Source: an uncultured Eubacteriales bacterium | Lineage (GTDB): Bacteria > Bacillota > Clostridia > Oscillospirales > Oscillospiraceae | Direction: 5' to 3' | DNA: 23,961 bases | Assembly: GCA_905210385.1 (NCBI GenBank) | Contig: CAJLWS010000006.1 | Span: forward strand, 1-23,961 | Shown: positions 1 to 7,518 of the stretch, in pieces | How positions within the stretch are numbered: the first letter of the stretch is position 1 | Layout of the letters: every line of letters starts with the position of its first letter | Program-made: the position numbers and the translations under genes | Notes under the pieces: model-generated | Databases searched by the model: none | What the model saw: the letters and a program-made list of their open reading frames with translations, nothing else | Told to the model about the DNA's origin: nothing

Positions 1-230
1 TCACCGGCTGCCAGGACACAGCGGCTGAGCCCACCCCCACTGGCATCGTCTATGACGATGCCGCGGTAGCGGGCGGCTGGGAGACCCTGAGCCGGGAGGA
101 GATTGAGGAAACCCTGAACCAGCAGGTGGAGGCGAGGTACATTAATATCAGTATGAACACCTCCCCCATCTTTGCCGATGGCCAGGCTCAAGGCAGCCTG
201 ATGATCGTCGCACGCTTTGTTTCTTATTAA
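1..230 (+). CDS. C-terminal part of a small lipoprotein of conjugative-element type, probably truncated
   Basis: The reading frame is open from the left edge and stops with TAA at 228-230, giving 75 visible residues. It begins T-G-C-Q-D, which looks like the end of a lipobox (L-T-G-C), so the cut-off part is probably only a signal peptide. The middle, with NISMNTSPIFADGQAQGSL, resembles from memory a family of about 100-150-residue secreted lipoproteins found in Firmicute conjugative elements. In those the text continues after 'L-I-V-N' with a beta-sandwich region; here it turns into ARFVSY and stops. I therefore read it as a gene whose 3' part was lost near base 205-212. Family assignment is from recall and unverified; function unknown. 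Confidence 0.5.
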   Translation, partial: TGCQDTAAEPTPTGIVYDDAAVAGGWETLSREEIEETLNQQVEARYINISMNTSPIFADGQAQGSLMIVARFVSY

Positions 231-289
231 TCTGCGTAAAAATACGCAATAAGGACAAGGCAGATTTCTCAAGAGAAATTGGAACGCTC

Positions 290-480
290 ATGTTTATTCA
301 GCAGGGGCAGAACTTGCCTGACCCGGTGTGACGGGAGACAAAACGCGAATACTCCGACGTGCAGACTTGCAGTGCCATACGGTCTGTACGAAGCTTGCTG
401 AAGAGCGGATACGCAGTTTGAGATGGCTGTATTCCGCGGGATGCAGATTGGCCACGTTCAGAATGTTTTGTTGCAACCGA
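290..480. other. Gene-free stretch with consecutive hairpins, candidate structured RNA or element remnant
   Basis: No convincing gene lies between 231 and 793. Within 290-480 several short stems follow each other: GGCA/TGCC near 305-318, CCCG/CGGG near 322-334, a 9-bp stem 358-366 with 382-390 (CGTGCAGAC/GTCTGTACG, one G-U pair), and 405-412 with 429-437 (GCGGATAC against GTATTCCGC, one bulge). I do not recognise it as tmRNA, RNase P RNA, SRP RNA or a group II intron. Strand is undecided. It lies just after the truncated conjugative-element gene, so it may be element debris. Confidence 0.3.
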
Positions 481-529
481 CAAGACAAGTGGAAATATGA
501 TAAATTTCTGAAACACCGTGCGGTTTAAT

Positions 530-553
530 GCCCAGAAAATAAGGGGCGTTTTT
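530..553 (+). terminator. Weak terminator-like hairpin with T-run
   Basis: GCCC at 530-533 pairs with GGGC at 544-547 and is followed by G and five T (549-553). The stem is only four base pairs, so it is weak. It would close a plus-strand transcript crossing the structured stretch upstream. Confidence 0.25.
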
Positions 554-573
554 ATGCATCACTATGTTGTTGC

Positions 574-667
574 TTTTCCGCCTCGTCATAATGGAACCTC
601 ACTGTTTGTGGCTGCTCTTGATTCCGTGTTATGACCTGAGCTTTCCACTTGCAGAGTAAGCGGAAAA
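574..667. repeat. Nested inverted repeats
   Basis: TTTTCCGC at 574-581 is complementary to GCGGAAAA at 660-667. Inside it GTCATAA (585-591) pairs with TTATGAC (629-635), and inside that GGAA (593-596) pairs with TTCC (621-624). The nesting is regular enough to suggest a folded RNA or a symmetric site, but no known family is recognised. Confidence 0.35.
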
Positions 668-685
668 TGTAAGCCCATATAAAGC

Positions 686-718
686 CACACAGCGCCCGGG
701 ATCCCCAGGCGCTGTGTG
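686..718. terminator. Strong 11-bp hairpin downstream of the minus-strand gene cluster
   Basis: CACACAGCGCC at 686-696 is perfectly complementary to GGCGCTGTGTG at 708-718, with an 11-nt loop. It lies about 75 bases after the stop of the last minus-strand gene (794). On the minus strand the stem is followed by GCTTTATAT, a poor T-run. It is probably the transcript end of the cluster, but not a textbook intrinsic terminator. A second smaller inverted repeat (TCCCTAA 744-750 with TTAGGGA 762-768) lies between it and the gene. Confidence 0.45.
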
Positions 719-793
719 CGCTGCGCATGATTTTACCAAGCGGTCCCTAAAGTCCCAGCCGTTAGGGATGGGGACATAAGGCCCACCTTTTTC

Positions 794-1372
794 TTAGGCT
801 CTCCCGTCTTCTGCCAGCTGGGATCTCAGCCGTAGAATTCCCTCCGCCAGCACCGTCTCCCGCTGGGCCGGGTCAATGTCCAGCCCTTCCAGGATATAGG
901 GCACGCACTCCGGAATGCCCAGCATGGCCCCCAGAGCCTTCACATAGGCAAAGCCCAGGTGCTCCTCCCCCACATAGCCGCCGCAGGTGGAAAAGTAGAG
1001 CAGCCGCCGGGCCCTGCAATGGCCCACGCATTGCCCCTCCCGGGTATAGCCGAAGGTCAGTCCGGCCACGCTCACCTGCTCCAGGTACACCTTCAGCAGG
1101 GAGGGGAAGGACAGGTCCCAGAAGGGGGCGGCGATGAGGATCTCCTCCGCGTCCCGGAACTGCCGGGCCAGATGGAACAGGACGTGGTCAAACCGCCCTT
1201 CGGCGCTCAGCCTGTCCCGCAGGGCCAGGGTTTCCCAGTCCAGGGGGCGCAGGCCCAGCCGGGCCAGCTCCACCATCTCCACCCGCTCCGGGGTGGCCGC
1301 CTCCAGGTAGGCCTGATAGTACCTCCGGGTGGCGGAATCTTCCCCCCGGGGGCAGCAGTCGATGACCAGCAT
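794..1372 (-). CDS. Azoreductase-like FMN-dependent NAD(P)H oxidoreductase (flavodoxin-2 fold)
   Basis: The protein has 192 residues, close to the roughly 200 of the AzoR/NAD(P)H-quinone reductase family. Members bind FMN and use NAD(P)H to reduce quinones or azo compounds in the cytoplasm. Visible family signs are a short first strand (MLVIDCCPRG) leading into the phosphate loop, the P-x-W segment APFWDLSFPSLLKVYLEQV (82-100) followed by an aromatic Gly stretch (GLTFGYT), and a second loop STCGGY (128-133) that in relatives contacts flavin. The ATG at 1370-1372 is preceded on the minus strand by GGAG and AGAGGG. It is the last gene of the cluster, 15 bases after the upstream phosphatase gene, so probably cotranscribed. 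Its link to the regulatory genes is not evident; substrate unknown. Confidence 0.8.
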   Translation of the reverse strand: MLVIDCCPRGEDSATRRYYQAYLEAATPERVEMVELARLGLRPLDWETLALRDRLSAEGRFDHVLFHLARQFRDAEEILIAAPFWDLSFPSLLKVYLEQVSVAGLTFGYTREGQCVGHCRARRLLYFSTCGGYVGEEHLGFAYVKALGAMLGIPECVPYILEGLDIDPAQRETVLAEGILRLRSQLAEDGRA

Positions 1373-1387
1373 ATCCCTCTCTCCTTC

Positions 1388-2785
1388 CTACTGCCTACGC
1401 TTCAGGCACAGCATGGTGATATCGTCAAACTGGGGGGCTTCCCCTACGAATCGGTCGATATCCCCCTTTACCTCCGCCAGCAGGCTTCGGGGGTTCCCCT
1501 CTGGCCGGGCATTCAGAGCCGTCAGCATCCGGTCGGTGCCGTACAGCGTGTTGTGGGCGTCGGTGGCCTCGGTCACCCCGTCGGTATAGAGGAACAGGGT
1601 GTCCCCCACTGCCAACTCCAGTTCATACTCCTGGTAGCGGGCGCTTTCCAGCCCTGCCAGCACGAAGCCGTGCCTGTCCTTGTAAAGTTCAAAGTGGCCG
1701 TCCCCCCGCCGCAGGGCGGGATATTCGTGACCGGCGTTGGCGGCAATGAGTTTTCCGGTGGGGATCTCGTAGATGCCCAGCCAGACGGTGACGAACATCT
1801 CCGCTTCGTTGTTCTCCAGCAGCTGACCGTTCACTTGCTTCAGCACCTGGGCGGGGGTGAGCCCGCCCTGGGCCGCGTTCTTCAGCAGGGTTTTGGCGGT
1901 CACCATGAACAGGGCGGCCGGCACCCCCTTACCCGACACGTCGGCGATGACCAGAGCCAGGTAGTCGTCGTCCACCAGAAAGAAGTCGTAGAAGTCGCCC
2001 CCCACCTCTTTGGCTGGAGTCATGCTGGCGTAGATGTCAAACTCCGGCCGCTCTGGGAAGGCGGGGAAGATGCTGGGCAGCATGGAGTGCTGGATCTGAG
2101 TGGCCACGTTCAGCTCCGCGCCGATCCGCTCCTTCTCCCGGCTGTCCGCCTCCTGCTGGCGCAGCAGGCCGTGGGTCCGCCGGCACAGGGTGAGGCCGAT
2201 GAGGTAGATCACCACCAGCACCACCGCCCGGGGCAGGTAGTAGAAATTGAATACCCGCACGGGGATATCGTTTCCCGCCGCGATGGCCTGCCGCATATAG
2301 TCCAGGCGGAGGGCCGCGCCGTTGACCTCCTCATTGCTGAGCATCATGTTGGAGTCCCACACCCCCAGGATCAGTCCCAGGTATACCGAGAGCAGCATGC
2401 ACACCAGCACCCCCAGCAGGGTGAAGCGGGTGAACCGGGGGGAGTAGTAGTGGCAGGAGAGGATGATGGGGCAGGCCCAGGCCAGCACCAGCTGCGTGGT
2501 GAGGGCACCGGCCAGAATGCCCACCCCCAGCAGGAAGCAGCCCATACAGGCGTACTTCAGGTACCGGTAGGGAAGCCTCCACACCCGTACCAGCAGGGTA
2601 GCCAGCAGGAAGAGCAGGATGCCCGCCGGCATGACCAGATTCATCAGCAGTGGATCTATGATGAAAAAGCCCAGCAGGTTCAGCCCCCACATGAGGGCGG
2701 CCACCACCGCGGCCACCCGCATGCAGAAGGCCACGTATCGGTTGGCGTCCTCCTCATTGCGCCGGAAGATGTCTTCGTGCTCCAT
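1388..2785 (-). CDS. Membrane-bound PP2C-type phosphatase (SpoIIE/RsbU family)
   Basis: The protein has 465 residues. Residues about 20-201 contain several hydrophobic helices (roughly 20-42, 47-67, 77-113, 120-143, 184-201) with no recognised sensor domain. A short linker leads into a SpoIIE phosphatase domain (about 221-462). Metal-binding acidic residues are present: D264 in VGGDFYDFF, D282 in IADVSGKG, D402 in YTDGVTEA and D454/D455 in FDDITML. In this family the enzyme removes phosphate from a STAS anti-sigma-factor antagonist; one is encoded at 11154-11453. The catalytic domain is very similar to that of the gene immediately upstream, while the N-terminal membrane part is unrelated, so the domain appears duplicated and given another input. 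It lacks the C-terminal HATPase domain of its neighbour. The upstream Shine-Dalgarno is weak (GGTGA), 10 bases after the previous stop. Confidence 0.9.
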   Translation of the reverse strand: MEHEDIFRRNEEDANRYVAFCMRVAAVVAALMWGLNLLGFFIIDPLLMNLVMPAGILLFLLATLLVRVWRLPYRYLKYACMGCFLLGVGILAGALTTQLVLAWACPIILSCHYYSPRFTRFTLLGVLVCMLLSVYLGLILGVWDSNMMLSNEEVNGAALRLDYMRQAIAAGNDIPVRVFNFYYLPRAVVLVVIYLIGLTLCRRTHGLLRQQEADSREKERIGAELNVATQIQHSMLPSIFPAFPERPEFDIYASMTPAKEVGGDFYDFFLVDDDYLALVIADVSGKGVPAALFMVTAKTLLKNAAQGGLTPAQVLKQVNGQLLENNEAEMFVTVWLGIYEIPTGKLIAANAGHEYPALRRGDGHFELYKDRHGFVLAGLESARYQEYELELAVGDTLFLYTDGVTEATDAHNTLYGTDRMLTALNARPEGNPRSLLAEVKGDIDRFVGEAPQFDDITMLCLKRRQ

Positions 2786-2795
2786 GGTACCAGAT

Positions 2796-4901
2796 TCACC
2801 AGCTTTTTTCCAGAGTCAGAATGTTGAAGCCGTCGGCATACTCATAGGAGACCCGGTCCATGCTCTTCTTCACCATGAAGATGCCCAGCCCTCCGATGTC
2901 CCGTTCCTCGGCGTCCAGGGTGGTGTCCGGGTCGGCCTGTTGGGTGGGGTCGTAGGGCCGCCCATTGTCCACGAACCGGAGCGTCACCCGGCCGTCCGAC
3001 ACCTCGCAGCCCACGGTGGCCGCGGTGGCCCCGCTGTACCGGGCGATGTTGGAGAAGATCTCATCCACCGCGATATTGACCTGGGCCACCACCTTCCCCG
3101 GCGCCTGATGGGCGGTGAGCTCCTCCTCGAAGAAGGCGCTCACCCGCCCAATGCTGTCCAGGCTGGGGCTCACTCTGATCTTTTTCATCGTGTCCTCCCC
3201 CGTGTCCCGGCGCTGGATGGCCAGCATGGTGATGTCGTCAAACTGGGGCGCCTCCCCCACAAAGCGGTCGATGTCCGTCTTTACCTCCGCCAACAGCCTT
3301 CTGGGGACGGCCTGGCCGCAGCCGTTCAGGGCCGTCAGCATCCGGTCGGTGCCGTACAGGGTATTGTGGGCGTCGGTGGCCTCGGCCACCCCGTCGGTGT
3401 ACACGAACAGGGTGTCCCCGGGGTTCAGCTCCAGCGTATACTCCCGGTATCGGGCATTCTCCATCCCCGCCAGCACAAAGCCATGCCTGTCCTTGTAGAG
3501 CTCAAAGGTCCCGTCCCCCCGCCGGAGAGCGGGATACTCATGGCCCGCGTTGGCCGCCGTCAGCCGACCGGTGGAGATCTCGTAGATGCCCAGCCACACG
3601 GTGACGAACATCTCCGCCTCATTGTTCTCGCACAGCTGGTTGTTCACCTTCTCCAGCACCGCCTTGGGGGACAGGCCGGTCTGGGCCGCGTTCTTCAGCA
3701 GGGTCTTGGCGATCACCATGAACAGGGCAGCCGGCACCCCTTTGCCCGACACGTCGGCAATCACCAGAGCCAGATGGTCGTCGTCCACCAGGAAGAAGTC
3801 GTAGAAGTCGCCCCCCACCTCCTTGGCGGGGGTCATGGTGGCGTAGATGTCAAACTCATTCCGGTCGGGGAAGGCGGGAAAGATGCAGGGCAGCATATCC
3901 GCCTGGATCTTCGCCGCCACATCCAGCTCTGCCCCGATGCGCTCCTTCTCCGCCGTCACCCGGGACAGGTTGTCGATGTAGCTGTTGATATCCTGCTCCA
4001 TCTTCTGGATGGACCGGGACAGGTTTTCAATCTCGTCCCCCGTGTGGATCTCCAGCCGTGAGATGGCGGAGGCTCCCTCCCGGCGCTCCCGTTTGTCCGA
4101 GACAAAGGCCCCGGCCGCCGCGGACAGCCGGTTGATGGGCCGTACCACCGTGCGGGTGATGGCCAGCACCAGCAGCACGGTGAGCACCAGCGCCGCCCCG
4201 GCCAGGATCAGCAGCAGCTGGGTGAGGAATTCGTAGCGGTCCTGCATCACGTCGTTCATGGAGATGTCCACGTAGGCGTTGGCGATCACCCGGCCATCCT
4301 CGTCGGTGATGGCCGCCGCCGCAGAGCACAGCCAGCCGTACTCCGGATAGTTGGTGATGTAGGCGGGGAAATCATAGACGCCCTGCTCCATCAGGCTGAG
4401 ATTGCCCGCCTCGATGTCGTCACAGTCCCCGGGCAGACAGGCGTCATTCGGGTCGGAGGCGTCCACCAGGTACACCGCCTTGCCGGTGGCCTGGTCCATA
4501 TAGCACAGATACAGCGACTGGATACCGTTGTCCTGGCGGATCTGCTCTAACACATCCAGCACCCCGGCATACTCCTCCGACTGGACCACCCCGTCAAAGG
4601 CGGCGTAGTAGGCGTCCCAGTCCGACTGGGTAAAGCTGTCAAAGTCGGGCGGGGTATCCTCCTGGACGCACTGGGCCCGGTAGGCCTCCATCACCCCGTC
4701 GGTGAGGGCCTGCACCTGCCCCTTGTCCAGCATGGACGCCGTGGTCCTGGCCAGGTTCATGGTCAGCGTCTCATAGTGGGTGTCCATGGTGTTGGCGTAG
4801 ACGGTATAGCTCACCAGCACCGCGGTGCAGGCGATGACCAGTGCCACGGCCAGCACCACGCCGATCATCTTGACCTTCAGGGAGAGCCTGATTTTGCCCA
4901 T
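2796..4901 (-). CDS. HAMP sensor, SpoIIE phosphatase and RsbW-like kinase domain in one chain
   Basis: The protein has 701 residues. Order: membrane helix 12-33; extracytoplasmic sensor region about 34-226; membrane helix 227-250; HAMP linker 251-303 and coiled coil to about 325; PP2C/SpoIIE domain 325-565 with D365, D383, D503 and D555/D556; HATPase_c_2 domain 572-701. The last domain keeps the ATP-site elements: E614 and N618 in VDEIFSNIARY, D645-N-G-R-P649, and G670-G-L-G673. Phosphatase and kinase of a partner-switching circuit thus sit on one sensor, which could set the phosphorylation state of a STAS protein in both directions. An internal ATG (3186-3188) preceded by GGGGGAGGA could also yield the kinase domain alone. 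The main ATG has AGGAGG seven bases upstream. It lies 14 bases after the MATE gene. Confidence 0.9.
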   Translation of the reverse strand: MGKIRLSLKVKMIGVVLAVALVIACTAVLVSYTVYANTMDTHYETLTMNLARTTASMLDKGQVQALTDGVMEAYRAQCVQEDTPPDFDSFTQSDWDAYYAAFDGVVQSEEYAGVLDVLEQIRQDNGIQSLYLCYMDQATGKAVYLVDASDPNDACLPGDCDDIEAGNLSLMEQGVYDFPAYITNYPEYGWLCSAAAAITDEDGRVIANAYVDISMNDVMQDRYEFLTQLLLILAGAALVLTVLLVLAITRTVVRPINRLSAAAGAFVSDKRERREGASAISRLEIHTGDEIENLSRSIQKMEQDINSYIDNLSRVTAEKERIGAELDVAAKIQADMLPCIFPAFPDRNEFDIYATMTPAKEVGGDFYDFFLVDDDHLALVIADVSGKGVPAALFMVIAKTLLKNAAQTGLSPKAVLEKVNNQLCENNEAEMFVTVWLGIYEISTGRLTAANAGHEYPALRRGDGTFELYKDRHGFVLAGMENARYREYTLELNPGDTLFVYTDGVAEATDAHNTLYGTDRMLTALNGCGQAVPRRLLAEVKTDIDRFVGEAPQFDDITMLAIQRRDTGEDTMKKIRVSPSLDSIGRVSAFFEEELTAHQAPGKVVAQVNIAVDEIFSNIARYSGATAATVGCEVSDGRVTLRFVDNGRPYDPTQQADPDTTLDAEERDIGGLGIFMVKKSMDRVSYEYADGFNILTLEKSW
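3186..3201 (-). promoter_or_regulatory. Internal ribosome binding site and start codon before the HATPase domain
   Basis: On the minus strand GGGGGAGGA is followed by CACG and ATG (3188-3186), in frame with the 701-residue protein at Met572. The sequence MKKIRVSP that follows looks like a natural RsbW-type N-terminus, and initiation here would give a 130-residue free anti-sigma-type kinase. Either a dual product or a relic of two genes fused by loss of the upstream stop is possible. Confidence 0.5.
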
Positions 4902-4915
4902 GTCCCATCCTCCTC

Positions 4916-6646
4916 TCAGATGCGCACCACCAGGCTGTTGAAGCCCTGGTAGTGCCGGTAGAAGAAATCCTTGGCCTGCTGCTTGATCACCAGCATGCCC
5001 ATGGCGTCCATATCAAAGTCCCCACCCCTCCCCGCTTTTTCCGTCTCCAGGGAAAAGGGGTCGAAGGATACGGCGTTGTCCCGGATGTGCAGCTCGAACT
5101 CCCCATCTTCCAGGGCCACCAGGGTCACCTGGATCTCCCCGTTGGGGATCCTGTCCAGGGCGTTGGTGATGATGGCCATGCACACCTCTTCCGCCGCCAT
5201 GGTGACGAAGTACTGCTGGCGCACTGTGGCGCCCCACCGCTGGCAGAACGCCTCGATGCCGTCGTTCAGCCGGGAGATGTCCCGGCTGTCCCCCCGGATG
5301 GTCAGGCTGAACACCCGCTCGGGGTCAAAGGCCGCCCTCCGGCGCCGGCTCAGCCGCCGCCACAGCAGGAACAGGGCCAGGGACACCACCTCCGTGACGG
5401 GATACAGCCACCAGAACCCCTCCAGGGAGGTGAGGGAGAACACCGCCGTGCAGGGCAGCAGCACCACGCACCCCCGCAGCAGGGCAATGAAAAAGGCGCT
5501 GCGCTCCTCCTCCACCCCCTGGTAGTAGCTCTCCAGCAGGATGCTCACCCCGGCAAAGACGCCCCCCAGGCAGAACAGCCGCAGGGCCAGGCTGCCCAGA
5601 CCGATCAGCGCCTGCCCATGCAGGCCGAACACCCCGCACAGGAAACCGGGAAACAGGCAGATGAGCACCGTGGCCGCGCCCCCCGCCGCGCTCCCCCAAA
5701 TGAGGCTCAGCCGCCTGGTCCTCAGGGCCGCGGCGGCGTTCTTCTCCCCGTGGAAGGTGCTCACCAGGGGCTGGGCCGCCTTGGCCGTGCCGTCATACAG
5801 GTAGAGGATCAGATAGGAGGCGTTCTGAACCATGTCGAACACCGCCACCCCGTTCTCCCCCGCCAGGTTCATGAGCACGTTGTTGGCGATGAGGAGGAAC
5901 ACCATCTGGAAGATGTACTGGGACGAGGTGGCAAACCCGGTGCGGAAGCACCCCAGCACCTCCCCCACGTCCGGCTTGGGCAGGGCGGGGCGCAGCAGGT
6001 GCTTTCTGGAGAACAGGCCGGGCAGGTAGCAGGCCACCGACACCACCAGCCCGAGGAGGGTGGCCAGAGCGGCGCCGGTGGTGCCCAGGTCCAGCCAGAG
6101 CACCAGGACCACATTGCACAGGATGTCCACCCCGTTGCCCAGCAGGAAGCCCACGCTGGCCAGCCGTTGGTTGTCGTCGCTGCGCAGGAAGTAGCCCAGC
6201 ATATAGCTGAGGAAAAAGAGGGGGGCGCCCAGGGCGATGATGCGCACATAGCTCCGGCTGGCCCAGTACAGCGCCCCGTCCCCCTCCCGGGTGCCCAGCA
6301 GCCCCAGCACCCCGTCGGGGAAGAGGTTGACCACGGCGGCGATGGCCAGGCTGACCAGCAGCCCTGCACCCATCACCCGATTGAAGCAGTCCGCCGCCTC
6401 CTTGGCCCGCCCCTCCCCCAGCAGCTGGGAGTAGCGCACGCTCCCCCCGATGCCCAGGCCGTGCATGAACACGTTGAACACCATATAGAGGGGCAGGCTC
6501 AGACTGATGGCGGCAAGCCCTGTGGCCCCCATCCGCTGGCCCACCACCACCGCGTCCGCCATGTCCGCCAGGGCCAGGCCCAGAGATGAGGCCAGGGAGG
6601 GGAGGAGCAGGCGGCGGAACATCCGGGCGGCAAAATGGTCTTTCAT
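4916..6646 (-). CDS. MATE-family transporter with C-terminal HATPase-like domain
   Basis: The chosen product has 576 residues. Residues about 5-435 form a MATE (MOP superfamily) transporter: two bundles of hydrophobic helices, the N-terminal signature MFRRLLLPSLASSLGLALADMADAVVVG in helix 1, and an internal half repeat from about 230. MATE proteins exchange cations for drugs or metabolites across the membrane. Residues 442-576 are not part of MATE: they resemble the RsbW fold, with EE at 486-487, DN at 523-524, FDP at 528-530, a lone glycine at 550 and the ending YRHYQGFNSLVV. The N-box Asn is replaced (M490 or neighbour) and the glycine loops are poor, so ATP turnover is doubtful. I use the ATG at 6644-6646, which overlaps the DUF2156 stop as ATGA; an earlier in-frame start at 6697 would overlap 55 bases. 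Confidence 0.85.
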   Translation of the reverse strand: MKDHFAARMFRRLLLPSLASSLGLALADMADAVVVGQRMGATGLAAISLSLPLYMVFNVFMHGLGIGGSVRYSQLLGEGRAKEAADCFNRVMGAGLLVSLAIAAVVNLFPDGVLGLLGTREGDGALYWASRSYVRIIALGAPLFFLSYMLGYFLRSDDNQRLASVGFLLGNGVDILCNVVLVLWLDLGTTGAALATLLGLVVSVACYLPGLFSRKHLLRPALPKPDVGEVLGCFRTGFATSSQYIFQMVFLLIANNVLMNLAGENGVAVFDMVQNASYLILYLYDGTAKAAQPLVSTFHGEKNAAAALRTRRLSLIWGSAAGGAATVLICLFPGFLCGVFGLHGQALIGLGSLALRLFCLGGVFAGVSILLESYYQGVEEERSAFFIALLRGCVVLLPCTAVFSLTSLEGFWWLYPVTEVVSLALFLLWRRLSRRRRAAFDPERVFSLTIRGDSRDISRLNDGIEAFCQRWGATVRQQYFVTMAAEEVCMAIITNALDRIPNGEIQVTLVALEDGEFELHIRDNAVSFDPFSLETEKAGRGGDFDMDAMGMLVIKQQAKDFFYRHYQGFNSLVVRI

Positions 6647-7515
6647 CCGTTCCACAGGGGCCTCGCCTCCCAGATCTCGCTTTTCGCCGCGGGGCACAGC
6701 CGGTTCTTCATCTGGCGCAGGCCCGGGATGCCCAGATCCTCCTCCAGATTGACCGCGGCGCAGTCCAGGCGCCGGAACAGCTCCCGCTTGGCGTAGTAGG
6801 ACACCCCCTGGGCGGTGGGCACGCTCTTGGCCACCGCCAGGTCGAACAGGCCGGGGGCCAGAAAGAATCCGGCGGACACCGCCGTGGGCCGCCCGTCCAG
6901 GTAGAGGACGATCCCCGTCACCTCCAGCTCCCGGCGCAGCAGAAGGGCCTCCTCGTCCACCCGGTCGTCCCGCAGGCCGCAGTCGTCAAACCGGCAGTGA
7001 CCGTGTTCCCACCGGCGGATGATATCCAGCGCGTCGGCCAGGGTGTCCTCCCCTAAGGGCCGGGTCTCAGGCCGGTACTCCCGCTCCACCTTGTGCACCT
7101 GGGTGCGCAGGTTGGCATAGGTTCCCCCTGCCAGGGCCAGATGCCCTGCCACATCATAGAGATACTCATCCGCTTCCGGCGCCCGGCGCAGCTGCCACTG
7201 GCCGGGAAAGCGGTCCTCCAGCCAGGCGGCGTCTTGCCCCCGGAGATAGCACAGGGAAAATCCCGGCTCCTCTCTTCCCCGGGCCACAAAGTCCGCCACC
7301 GCGCGCTCTCCCCCGCAGGGGAAGAACCATGCATTTTCCCCCTGCCAGAGGCAGCGCGCGGTGAACATATCCGGGGTGAGCAGCAGGGACAGTCCCATCT
7401 GCTCCCGCCAGAGGTACAGTGAGGCAAAGGCGTGGGAGGCCAGGCTGTGCCCGTACCGCACCCGCAGCCCCTCCACCGCCTGCTTTTCCTTCAATGTGAT
7501 AGGCTGTGTCTCCAT
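6643..7515 (-). CDS. DUF2156 protein, LPG-synthase C-terminal-like acyltransferase
   Basis: The 290-residue protein matches DUF2156, the soluble GNAT-like catalytic domain also found at the C-terminus of MprF-type lysylphosphatidylglycerol synthases. Characteristic stretches are HKVEREY (141-147), the strand pair GIVLYLDGRPTAVSAGFFL (201-219), the 'E-K-x' counterpart AKSVPTAQGVSYY (229-241), and the family's closing motif VNLEEDLGIPGLRQMKNRL (255-273). There is no membrane flippase part. Relatives transfer aminoacyl or acyl groups, but acceptor and donor cannot be told here. The ATG at 7513-7515 lies three bases after the formyltransferase stop, and the end overlaps the MATE start by ATGA, so translation of the three is probably coupled. 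Confidence 0.8.
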   Translation of the reverse strand: METQPITLKEKQAVEGLRVRYGHSLASHAFASLYLWREQMGLSLLLTPDMFTARCLWQGENAWFFPCGGERAVADFVARGREEPGFSLCYLRGQDAAWLEDRFPGQWQLRRAPEADEYLYDVAGHLALAGGTYANLRTQVHKVEREYRPETRPLGEDTLADALDIIRRWEHGHCRFDDCGLRDDRVDEEALLLRRELEVTGIVLYLDGRPTAVSAGFFLAPGLFDLAVAKSVPTAQGVSYYAKRELFRRLDCAAVNLEEDLGIPGLRQMKNRLCPAAKSEIWEARPLWNG

Positions 7516-7518
7516 TGT

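Noticed and set aside
294..516. Short minus-strand frames over the structured stretch near the left edge.
   Set aside because: No Shine-Dalgarno, no recognisable domain, and the bases are better described by hairpins.
959..2827. Long plus-strand open frame (622 codons) opposite the phosphatase and azoreductase genes, and similar long frames at 4952-6589 and 2619-4061.
   Set aside because: Composition is dominated by Gln, His, Gly and Pro typical of GC-rich antisense frames; no Shine-Dalgarno or domain, and the minus strand has clear conserved proteins.
1391..3938. Repeated DNA in the two phosphatase genes as a possible mobile element.
   Set aside because: The repeats coincide with the catalytic domain only and have no transposase, terminal repeats or target duplications.
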